Positions 1-6,804 of a DNA stretch of 8,690 nucleotides are shown here, in pieces (the stretch's first letter is position 1; every line of letters starts with the position of its first letter). Origin of the DNA: Promethearchaeota archaeon (GTDB taxonomy: Archaea; Asgardarchaeota; Lokiarchaeia; Sigyniarchaeales; SOKP01); the NCBI GenBank assembly GCA_019057355.1, contig DXJM01000312.1, forward strand, positions 1 through 8,690, read 5' to 3'. The notes below the pieces were generated by a model. The model was not told the origin of the DNA. It worked only from the letters and a program-made list of their open reading frames with translations, and did not search any database. The position numbers and the translations under genes are program-made.

Positions 1-77
1 AATATATATATATGAGAATTTTGATTATATTCTAAAAATTAGATCTAAAATTTTTAGATAAACATTCCCCCCTTTAA
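1..77 (+). promoter_or_regulatory. Putative promoter and leader of the operon
   Basis: This AT-rich stretch precedes the first gene. Two TATA-like elements can be seen: the alternating TA run at 2-13, and a weaker TTTTTAGATAA at 51-61. With the usual archaeal TATA-to-start distance of about 25 bases, the first would start transcription near 33, so the mRNA would begin with the hairpin at 31-58. The second would start transcription close to the ATG at 78, giving a leaderless mRNA. There is no Shine-Dalgarno-like sequence before the ATG; instead a run of six C lies at 67-72. Which promoter is used, or whether the first element belongs to an upstream gene, cannot be decided from the sequence. 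Confidence 0.4.
31..58. repeat. Perfect 10-bp inverted repeat upstream of the first gene
   Basis: TCTAAAAATT at 31-40 is exactly complementary to AATTTTTAGA at 49-58, around an 8-base spacer that contains the palindrome AGATCT. The heptamer TCTAAAA also occurs as a direct repeat at 31-37 and 44-50. It lies 20 bases before the start codon, between the two TATA-like elements. It may be a binding site for a dimeric regulator, a hairpin in the 5' leader, or the tail of an upstream transcription unit; the AT-only arms favour a protein-binding site over a stable RNA stem. Confidence 0.55.
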
Positions 78-3000
78 ATGTCTGAAATTAAAGATAAGTT
101 AATCGGACCAAAAAACATACGGTCACAGATTATAAAAGTTGTTGTTTTATCAGTCGTCTTGATTTGCGCTTTCGCATTTTCTACTCTTTTATATAATCTC
201 TTATTTGGAGGTTTGAGGACTGTTCCAAGTACACCATATGATGATGCGGATTATCAACCATTAATAGTTAATCCCATACCGATTCCATTTAATATTTCTG
301 ATTTATTGGACTTCTTTCAGAGTTTAGGTTTAGAAATAGATGAGGACATGCTGGAAACATTGCTTGACATGTATGATGGAAATTTTGATGACATTCCGTT
401 AGATGACTTGGCGGGATTGATGAATGAGATGATGTTTTCCGAAATCGAAGTATTTAGAGTATATAATTACACGAGTACTCCTTTGGCAGACATGGAAAAA
501 TATTTATGGAAATATGAATGTTTTGATCAATACATCTCAGGAACATGGTCCTCATCGGTCGGTGTAAGCAATCTTAATTTTTATACTTGGAGCGAGTATG
601 AATCCAATGACTTCTTACTTAATGATGATATCTTAATGGTGAAAATGCTTAATATCACGCCCAATGTAGGGGACAATCGAATGACCCTTCCAACCCTTTT
701 TTCGACACCATATATAATGGAAAATAGTGTTTTTGCATTGAACATGGATTATGGGGCATTATATTTAAGAAAACAAGATTATAATTTAAATGGCACTGCT
801 CTACGGGCATCATTTAACGACAGCGCCTTGATCAATTTATCATATTCTTTAGCCAGTGATATATTACGTCCAGCTGCAGATATTAACGCAAGTTGTGAAA
901 TTGTTACTAATCCTAATGCGCAATATTTAGCCTTACTCAATAATTACTTACAACTAGATGGAGGATCCCTCGCGAATTTTATATCAAATCATTTAGATTT
1001 TCAAGATCATTATAATTACTTAAACGATCATGTAATTAATTCAGGAGATAACGCATTCATCAGGGCAGATAAAATCAGGAATTATCTCCAATATAATTTC
1101 AATTTAAGCTACAACCCCGTTCCTGAAACGGAGCCTGATCAAGATCCAATCAATTGGTTTTGTTGCTCCCAAGAGGGGATGTATTCGGATTTTGCATCTA
1201 CCTTTGTTGCATTCACCCGGGCGTTTGGTGTGGTGAGTCGATTCGTAGATGGATTTAACAGTAGAGTTATTGATGAATTCTCTGATCCAGTGTATGGGAA
1301 TGGTTTTGCCGTTAAATACCGGAACTTGTATAGCTGGGCTGAAATTTTCATTCCAATGGATATTTATGGAAATGGAGAATGGGTACAAATGGACGTCCTT
1401 TTTGAGAATTTTATGGGAAATCCATTGGAACCAGTTTATGGAAATAGCTCGTATTCCCTTAACGTGAGTTGTACTAATTTATTACCCTCATATCCTGTAG
1501 CTGAAAGAAACGATTGGGTTACTATCACAGCAAGATTATTGAATGATAGTCTTCCAATGAGTGGTGAAATGATCATGTTTACTGATATCACCTCTGGTGA
1601 GATTATCGGATCTAATACTACAAGCAGTAGCGGAGAAGCTTCAGTCTTTGTTCAAATCAATGATACCATGGTCGTTGGACCACATGTCATTGCTGCCCAA
1701 TACAATCCCCAAGTAGCCAATATAACCTATTTCGTTATAAATGATACTGTTGTTGTCGAACTTAACCAAGTAGATCCTCCGTCCATAAACTTATCCGATT
1801 CAAGCAATAATACAATTCACGTGCAAGGTAGAGTCCATGATCCTTTAAATGATAAGGGAGTTCCTTATTCAAATGTTAACATTGTCTTATTTCAAAACGG
1901 GACGGATAATTTTATATTCCACGCATTTCAACCTTCAGCAATAACTACAGATGCAAGCGGATTTTTCAATGCATATTTGCAGGGAGATCCTGCTCAGATA
2001 TTTCCCGGAGATTATGAAGTAAGAGCAGATTTTAATGGAACGCATAATTATACTATCACCTGGTATGGTTATGAACATGACATCCCCCTGATTCCTTCAA
2101 TGTTGAACAATTCAAGCGAAAGATTGCCCCTTCATGTTGACAGGGAATTAACTGTTAGCGTGAGGTTCTATATTGATGAGCTTCCCACAAACTATCCCGC
2201 ATCACCCATAATGGCAAACATTGTCACTAGAGGGTCAATGCTAACTCTTAAAGCACTCGTCTTGAATGAAACGGGTGGGGCAATGCAAGGTGTTAGTGTT
2301 GATTTCTTTAATTATACTGGTGGCAATTCATTAATAGGGAGTAATACTACTGATCTATACGGTGTGACAACCTACAAATTTGTTGCAGGAGATGGTTGTC
2401 TGGTAGGGCCAAACTTGTTATATGCAAAAGTTCAAAATTCTTATAATTATTCATATTACATTTTAAATGAACTTCCTAACATAACGGGTGTTTCTGGACC
2501 GTTACCTCTCGTGATTAATAAAACTAATAATGAACACTTTACGATAACAGGGTATTTAAACGATACCGTTAGTTCCTTACCTTTAAATTATTCTGATGTT
2601 GAATTGAGAATCTTTAGAAATGGTATTGATGAATATTCTTTCTACTTGACGGATCACGCGAATCCATTTTCTGTTGATGCTAGTGGAATGTTCAGTGTTA
2701 CTTTTGGGGTCAATCCCGCAATACCGCCAGGAAATTATTCTCTACGGTTAGATTTCAATGGCACGTTTAACCTCAATTCATTCCCTTATTCTTATGATTT
2801 TTATTTACCCTATATTAACACCTCGGTTGTTCTTCTTAATGAATTAGAAATTACATATGAAGCGCCAACCATTCTTAATTTTTGGATTAATGATATGCCT
2901 TCTTATCAATGGGAGGACCCGAAAATTACCAGGTATGAAGATTTAAACCTAACTGCTCGGCTCTTATTAGGAGATACGCCTCTTTCGGGAAAAATCGTTG

Positions 3001-4655
3001 AATTTTATGATATAACCCAAGATATATTGATTGGAACTATAATGACCGATCTTAATGGATACGCCAGCACTATGTATGGAACTAATGCATCAACTATAGC
3101 AGGCGTTCATTTATTACAAGCACGATATACTGATGTTACTGATTATTATAACCATTCATATTTCGTTTTAGATGCACCTATAAATATCACTATTAATAGT
3201 GGTCCCTCACCTAACATCGTGAATTGTACTTCTTCCACAGGTAGGACATTTGAAATAAATGGTCATTTAAATGATTCTCTGAATGGAGATCCTATAAAAT
3301 ACGGAAGTATTTCCGTTCATTTGTTTTCAGGAACCTCAGAATTAACGCCATTAACCACTTATCTGAATTTAATTGATGGTTCTACAAATTCTGGTTCATC
3401 GGGTATGTTTAACATGCAATTATATGTTAATAGTGCATTGACACGAGGAAATTACACTTTGAAGGTCTATTTTAATGGAACATTTCTTTATTCATTTCCA
3501 AATAATCAATATAATGAACATAATTTTTATATGTCCTGGATCTCCAATTTTTCATGTTCTACAAATCTCATCTCTAATTTAACCATTGAAGATCCAGAAG
3601 ATGTCAGGATATATGTTTCCGTTGAAAATAATCCCACAGTTTACCCATACTCTTCTTATTATGATGCTTATCTACCAGAGCGTTATAATCGTGGGGATGA
3701 AATACACCTCCAAATTGGAGTATGGCAGTCTGGAAATTGGACTGAAACGGGAACGGTGTATGTTTATGATGATATTGATGGTGTTCAATTAGCATCTTAC
3801 GCATTTACAGGAACAGAGATTCCTAAAGGTCATGTTGAAGTTAATATTTCATCAACAAATGACTTTCATTCCGGAATTTATCGGTTAAGAATTCAGTATA
3901 ATACTTATGATTCAATAAATATTACCTATATAATTATTAATGAAAGTATCACGATTACTCCAAATTTAGATGATATGGAAATCCAGAGAGGTCTTGAGAT
4001 TGATCAATCCCTAATCGCTACAATATCATCACCTGGATCTGGAACAATAGAAGGGTTGAGGATAAATCTTACGTTGTTAGATAGTAATTATAATGATGTT
4101 AGCGATTTATATCTTGACTTGCAAGGAATGCAACCTATAACCATTTCAAATAACCAAGGTACATTTGTTATTAATTCCATTCTCCAAAATTGCCCTTATG
4201 GCGTATATTACTTAAGAATAGATTTTAATGGAAGCTTGCAAGATACATGGCTTAATCTTTCTGATTACATGGTTCATTCTAATAGTTCATTCATCAAATT
4301 AAATATAACCGCAGGTACAACCATTATAGAGCACTCATGGTATACGGATTATGAAGTCCCTCCCTATGACCAACAGTGGGTTTATAACACAACTCTTTAC
4401 GTTAATGGGCACTTGCGATGGGACAACGGGACTGCAATTCAAAATGTACAAGTAACCATTGTCGTTCAATTCCTTGATGGGACTGAAATTGCTACAAATT
4501 CTACGGTATTAACTGATAGCAACGGTAATTTTTCGGGTACTTTTTTCATTGATTTAAATTGGCCCGATTATAGAAATGAAACAGAGATTTGGGTATATTA
4601 TACTCCAATTGAGAGCCATGTAGAAAGCTCTCAATTAGAATTTACAGATTGGTAG
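78..4655 (+). CDS. Giant surface protein: TgpA-like ectodomain with degenerate transglutaminase fold and Ig-like repeat stalk
   Basis: 1525-residue protein, probably a type II membrane protein displayed outside the cell. The start is secure: TAA at 75-77 lies directly before it in frame, and a Lys/Arg-bearing N-terminus leads into one membrane segment at about residues 20-43. Residues 142-157 (YLWKYECFDQYISGTW) resemble the YLR...YdG..W element of TgpA-type ectodomains. Residues about 335-445 fit the transglutaminase-like core: E366-G-M-Y-S-D-F-A373, R381, G384, R388, G392, W420-A-E422, W435 and D439. However, the nucleophile position after G367 is Tyr369 and the general-base position before Ser-Trp is Tyr418; only the Asp remains, so the domain is probably a pseudoenzyme. 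From about residue 462 to the end, Ig-like domains alternate in units of about 240 residues. Roughly 55 N-x-S/T sequons lie outside the membrane segment. There is no C-terminal anchor. The family usually carries DUF4129 at its C-terminus; here that domain is in the next gene. Not recognised as a named protein. Confidence 0.85.
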   Translation: MSEIKDKLIGPKNIRSQIIKVVVLSVVLICAFAFSTLLYNLLFGGLRTVPSTPYDDADYQPLIVNPIPIPFNISDLLDFFQSLGLEIDEDMLETLLDMYDGNFDDIPLDDLAGLMNEMMFSEIEVFRVYNYTSTPLADMEKYLWKYECFDQYISGTWSSSVGVSNLNFYTWSEYESNDFLLNDDILMVKMLNITPNVGDNRMTLPTLFSTPYIMENSVFALNMDYGALYLRKQDYNLNGTALRASFNDSALINLSYSLASDILRPAADINASCEIVTNPNAQYLALLNNYLQLDGGSLANFISNHLDFQDHYNYLNDHVINSGDNAFIRADKIRNYLQYNFNLSYNPVPETEPDQDPINWFCCSQEGMYSDFASTFVAFTRAFGVVSRFVDGFNSRVIDEFSDPVYGNGFAVKYRNLYSWAEIFIPMDIYGNGEWVQMDVLFENFMGNPLEPVYGNSSYSLNVSCTNLLPSYPVAERNDWVTITARLLNDSLPMSGEMIMFTDITSGEIIGSNTTSSSGEASVFVQINDTMVVGPHVIAAQYNPQVANITYFVINDTVVVELNQVDPPSINLSDSSNNTIHVQGRVHDPLNDKGVPYSNVNIVLFQNGTDNFIFHAFQPSAITTDASGFFNAYLQGDPAQIFPGDYEVRADFNGTHNYTITWYGYEHDIPLIPSMLNNSSERLPLHVDRELTVSVRFYIDELPTNYPASPIMANIVTRGSMLTLKALVLNETGGAMQGVSVDFFNYTGGNSLIGSNTTDLYGVTTYKFVAGDGCLVGPNLLYAKVQNSYNYSYYILNELPNITGVSGPLPLVINKTNNEHFTITGYLNDTVSSLPLNYSDVELRIFRNGIDEYSFYLTDHANPFSVDASGMFSVTFGVNPAIPPGNYSLRLDFNGTFNLNSFPYSYDFYLPYINTSVVLLNELEITYEAPTILNFWINDMPSYQWEDPKITRYEDLNLTARLLLGDTPLSGKIVEFYDITQDILIGTIMTDLNGYASTMYGTNASTIAGVHLLQARYTDVTDYYNHSYFVLDAPINITINSGPSPNIVNCTSSTGRTFEINGHLNDSLNGDPIKYGSISVHLFSGTSELTPLTTYLNLIDGSTNSGSSGMFNMQLYVNSALTRGNYTLKVYFNGTFLYSFPNNQYNEHNFYMSWISNFSCSTNLISNLTIEDPEDVRIYVSVENNPTVYPYSSYYDAYLPERYNRGDEIHLQIGVWQSGNWTETGTVYVYDDIDGVQLASYAFTGTEIPKGHVEVNISSTNDFHSGIYRLRIQYNTYDSINITYIIINESITITPNLDDMEIQRGLEIDQSLIATISSPGSGTIEGLRINLTLLDSNYNDVSDLYLDLQGMQPITISNNQGTFVINSILQNCPYGVYYLRIDFNGSLQDTWLNLSDYMVHSNSSFIKLNITAGTTIIEHSWYTDYEVPPYDQQWVYNTTLYVNGHLRWDNGTAIQNVQVTIVVQFLDGTEIATNSTVLTDSNGNFSGTFFIDLNWPDYRNETEIWVYYTPIESHVESSQLEFTDW
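1104..1400 (+). other. Transglutaminase-like core domain lacking catalytic Cys and His (within the first gene)
   Basis: By-eye alignment to the TgpA-type pattern F-L-x-x-x-x-G-x-C-x-x-[FY]-A ... R-x-x-G-[IV]-x-x-R-x-x-x-G-[FY] ... H-A-W-x-E ... G-W-x-x-x-D. The window gives F361-CCSQEGMY-S-D-F-A373, R381-A-F-G384, R388, G392-F393, Y418-S-W420-A-E422 and E434-W435-V-Q-M-D439. All structural positions match, but Cys is Tyr369 and His is Tyr418. The Cys362-Cys363 pair sits six to seven residues before the nucleophile position. Domain limits are approximate. Confidence 0.7.
1461..4655 (+). repeat. Protein-level tandem array of Ig-like domain pairs, about 4.5 units of about 240 residues
   Basis: Each unit has an A domain with a motif like L-I-G-S-N-T-T-D-x-x-G-x-A (around EIIGSNTTSSSGEASV, LIGSNTTDLYGVTTY and LIGTIMTDLNGYAST in units 1-3) and a B domain ending with D-A-S-G-x-F ... 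G-N-Y-x-L-R-x-D-F-N-G-T. The Phe of FNG[TS] is at residues 652, 893, 1132 and 1383, giving spacings of 241, 239 and 251. Approximate unit starts are residues 462, 690, 922, 1167 and 1404; the last is only an A-like half with a LTDSNGNFSGTF motif. Unit 4 is the most diverged. The folds resemble bacterial Ig-like/invasin-type beta sandwiches, an inference from pattern only. At DNA level the copies are well diverged, so this is an old duplication. Confidence 0.75.
4607..4636 (+). repeat. Perfect 10-bp stem-loop just before the stop codon of the first gene
   Basis: AATTGAGAGC at 4607-4616 is exactly complementary to GCTCTCAATT at 4627-4636, with the 10-base loop CATGTAGAAA. It ends 16 bases before the stop codon, inside the coding region, and is followed by A-rich, not T-rich, sequence, so it is not a classical terminator. 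It could act as an RNA processing or stability element between the first and second genes, or be fortuitous. Confidence 0.45.
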
Positions 4656-4669
4656 AAAAAAGAAAAAAA

Positions 4670-4677
4670 TGAGGTAT
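4670..4677 (+). promoter_or_regulatory. Ribosome binding site of the second gene
   Basis: TGAGGTAT contains GAGGT, complementary to the archaeal 16S rRNA 3' end, 12 bases before the ATG at 4688. This spacing is longer than for the other genes. The in-frame TGA at 4670-4672 rules out a start further upstream. Confidence 0.5.
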
Positions 4678-4687
4678 TAATTTAATA

Positions 4688-6289
4688 ATGCAGAAACATA
4701 AAACATTATCAAAAAAGTGTACCCTTATCGTCTCTGTTATAGTCATTTATATATTCTTTTTTTTTCCATATTTAACTTTTTGTCTTATGGGTGTTGATTC
4801 GAGTATTTTTATGTATTCTTCCACCGAAGAAAGTGATTTAAAAACCTCAGCCACCTGGGGTTGGGTGAATCTCACTAATAATGAGATAAACTATGGCATT
4901 TTTAGCCATTATGACAATCTAATTGTCCAAGGGCGGTTATATCACGCTCCAACAGGAAATGGGTATGATCATTATACAATATCATTGAAAATTGATGGAA
5001 TCGTCTATTCTCAGTATAATAATATTACAGAAGGTGGTGGTTATTTTACTATAAATAATTATTCTATTCCTGAAGATATGAATATCTACTCCTCACATAT
5101 ATTTGAAGTAAATGTATCAACCACTAATACTGTTGATTATTTGAATTATTTTACTATTTATCTAAATTCAACATCAGAATTTTATAATGTTGCAGTTGAT
5201 ACTAGCAAGCCTTATTTAACGGGAGAAAATATCGATATTTCAGGGGCTCTAAGATATGATAATAATTCAAACATCCTTAATGCAAATATTGATGCATCTT
5301 GGTACACTGATCTGGGGACGTTCGTGTCTTCTAGCATCCATTCTACAGGGATATCTGGAACATTACCAGGTGATATAAAAGTACCAATAAATCCATTGTC
5401 TCTAAATAACATGACATTAAATATAACCTATATTGGCAACCCCAATCTGGGAGGCTCTCATATTAATTTCTCAAAGATTTTAGTGTTTGAAGATGCTGTT
5501 TTCTATGATTTACCCCTAACGCCTGGAGATGCTGGATCAGTATATATCGTTTCAGGAAGAGTGCTGGCAAGTTCTTCCCCTAATTTTCCGATAGAAAATA
5601 GATACGTGAGGGTAATCTACAATAACGGGGAAGTTATTACTCCTCCCAATCAAACTCAATCAGACGGTTCATTTTCTATAACCTTTACTATTCCAAGTAG
5701 CCATAATGGATCATACAGTTATTATGTCGAATTAGTGAATTTTGCGGGAAAAACTATCGTTTCACTCAATAGGACCATAGCAATTACCCCTCTTTCCCCT
5801 GTAACGGGAGGTTTTATCGCTCAAGGGCTCCTATTTGCAGAATTTTTAATCATTTTCATTCCGATCATATCTGTCATAGGCGGGCTCTTCGTCTTATACG
5901 GTTATTATTTCTTAAAAAAGCAGAGAGACGAAGCACAAGTTGCTTCCATTCCTTTAGAAGGTAAGATTAAAAATCTTAAAATACTAAAAGATTCTGGAAG
6001 GTTGGAAGAATCTTTATCATATCTTTTTAACGCAATTTTTATTACTTTAGTTGCTGCAAAATTTGGAAGGAAAAAGAAGGAGTTCGAAACGATTAGAGAT
6101 TTTGCAATCATTTCTGTAAAAGAGTTGAAAATGAAACCATCAATAATTTATCCGTTCATAACAAAAGTCGAAGAAATCATTTATTCAAAACCATTTGAGA
6201 TAACGGATAAAGATTTTTATACTGTGGTAGATCTTTTCAGTCGTGTTTATTTTGAGCTAACCAATTATAATTTCATATTAAACTTTTAA
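4688..6289 (+). CDS. Membrane protein with sequon-rich beta ectodomain and DUF4129-like cytoplasmic tail
   Basis: 533 residues. A Lys-rich N-terminus precedes a hydrophobic segment at residues 12-34 (signal anchor or signal peptide). Residues about 50-372 appear to form three beta-sandwich-like domains, the last at about 276-372 with a DGSFSITFTIP motif similar to the Ig-like units of the preceding protein. A second membrane segment is at about 386-409, followed by the positive stop KKQR at 410-413. Residues about 425-525 are a helical cytoplasmic domain with the features of DUF4129: GRLEESLSYL, an E-x-x-T-I-R-D helix, then IIYSKP and a final helix. All 12 N-x-S/T sequons are in residues 35-372 and none in the tail, which supports this topology. 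DUF4129 normally ends TgpA-type transglutaminases, so this gene probably supplies the missing C-terminal part of the upstream protein as a separate subunit. Spacing of 32 bases implies cotranscription. Function unknown. Confidence 0.8.
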   Translation: MQKHKTLSKKCTLIVSVIVIYIFFFFPYLTFCLMGVDSSIFMYSSTEESDLKTSATWGWVNLTNNEINYGIFSHYDNLIVQGRLYHAPTGNGYDHYTISLKIDGIVYSQYNNITEGGGYFTINNYSIPEDMNIYSSHIFEVNVSTTNTVDYLNYFTIYLNSTSEFYNVAVDTSKPYLTGENIDISGALRYDNNSNILNANIDASWYTDLGTFVSSSIHSTGISGTLPGDIKVPINPLSLNNMTLNITYIGNPNLGGSHINFSKILVFEDAVFYDLPLTPGDAGSVYIVSGRVLASSSPNFPIENRYVRVIYNNGEVITPPNQTQSDGSFSITFTIPSSHNGSYSYYVELVNFAGKTIVSLNRTIAITPLSPVTGGFIAQGLLFAEFLIIFIPIISVIGGLFVLYGYYFLKKQRDEAQVASIPLEGKIKNLKILKDSGRLEESLSYLFNAIFITLVAAKFGRKKKEFETIRDFAIISVKELKMKPSIIYPFITKVEEIIYSKPFEITDKDFYTVVDLFSRVYFELTNYNFILNF

Positions 6290-6373
6290 AAAAAATAAAG
6301 ATCATCGATCAATACAAATAAAAATTTGAAAAAAATATAAATAAAAATAAAAAAAAGGAAAAGGTAAAAAACT
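6290..6373 (+). promoter_or_regulatory. A-rich spacer with possible internal promoter
   Basis: This is the largest gap in the operon (84 bases), almost entirely A/T. It contains a good TATA-like stretch, ATATAAAT at 6335-6342, which would place a transcription start near 6365, and purine-rich AGGAAAAGGT at 6356-6365, a possible ribosome site 8 bases before the ATG at 6374. If the TATA-like box is used, the leader would be very short and the ribosome site lost, so the two readings partly conflict. The extreme base composition makes a chance TATA match likely. Confidence 0.3.
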
Positions 6374-6760
6374 ATGGCAAAAAAAATTAATGTTGGAAAA
6401 AAGAAGGTGAAACAAGAACCAGAATACAATGCAAAAGAAAGGTTTGAGAACGTGAAAATTTTGGTAAAGACCTCCCGTCCAAAAGAAGCTATTGCGTACA
6501 TCTATCTCACCTACTGCGATCTTGTGAATAAAAAACATAAAAAACCTCGAGAGATTTATCAAACAATCAGAGAATATGCCATAACATGCGTTAATGAGTT
6601 AGAACAAAAACCCCAATCTGTCTATCCCTTCGTTTCAAAGATAGAATCCATTATCTATGGGGGTGTGGAGCCAACGCCTAAGGAGTTTGAAACAACAATT
6701 CAGATGTTTTCAACCTTGCATAAAGATATTACAGGAAAGTCTTTTTCATTTAGTTTATAA
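6374..6760 (+). CDS. Small soluble paralogue of the DUF4129-like tail of the preceding gene
   Basis: 128 residues, without signal peptide or membrane segment; the first 20 residues are Lys-rich. From E23 on it aligns almost without gaps to residues 425-525 of the preceding protein: both share N-x-K-I-L, R-x-x-E, L-V, T-I-R-[DE], A-I, V-x-E-L-x-x-K-P, [VI]-Y-P-F, K-[VI]-E, I-I-Y, T-x-K-[DE]-F and M/L-F-S, roughly one third identical by eye. It therefore looks like a freestanding cytoplasmic copy of the helical domain, produced by duplication. The motif IIYGG followed by PTPKEF is close to the end of DUF4129 domains. The frame is intact, has a plausible ribosome site, and ends at the natural domain end, so it is not a gene remnant. 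It could bind the same partner as the membrane-bound tail, or pair with that tail. No enzyme motif is seen. Confidence 0.75.
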   Translation: MAKKINVGKKKVKQEPEYNAKERFENVKILVKTSRPKEAIAYIYLTYCDLVNKKHKKPREIYQTIREYAITCVNELEQKPQSVYPFVSKIESIIYGGVEPTPKEFETTIQMFSTLHKDITGKSFSFSL

Positions 6761-6793
6761 CAATTTAAAATTAGAGCTGCAATAAAGAAATAA

Positions 6794-6801
6794 AAGGAGA
6801 T
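6794..6801 (+). promoter_or_regulatory. Ribosome binding site of the DUF4350-like gene
   Basis: AAGGAGAT, with GGAG at 6796-6799, lies 5 bases before the ATG at 6805 and fixes this start. Confidence 0.7.
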
Positions 6802-6804
6802 AGG

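Noticed and set aside
1..13. TA dinucleotide run as a repeat element or origin feature
   Set aside because: It is only about six dinucleotides long in AT-rich DNA; it is kept only as a possible TATA element.
1161..1169. Cys362-Cys363 as the transglutaminase nucleophile
   Set aside because: They lie six to seven residues before the G-x-C position defined by G367 and D-F-A (371-373), and no His is present at the H-A-W position, so I do not treat them as catalytic, although a structural check is listed.
1104..1388. Minus-strand open frames opposite gene 1 (and at 3604-3804, 5212-5412, 5905-6111, 6286-6562 and 8010-8306)
   Set aside because: They are short, overlap well-supported + strand genes, lack ribosome sites and show no recognisable protein features. 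Low-complexity translation in the A-rich spacer explains the one at 6286-6562.
1461..4655. DNA-level tandem repeat or recombinational cassette array in gene 1
   Set aside because: The units share protein motifs but their DNA is strongly diverged, so there is no recent expansion and no evidence of active recombination.
4640..4700. A frameshift splitting one ancestral transglutaminase-DUF4129 gene into the two reading frames
   Set aside because: Gene 2 has its own ribosome site, start codon, N-terminal membrane segment and complete ectodomain, so these are two real genes.
6374..6760. The small gene as a decaying fragment of the preceding gene
   Set aside because: The frame is intact, covers the entire domain, has a ribosome-site candidate, and has diverged with conserved core motifs, which fits a maintained paralogue.
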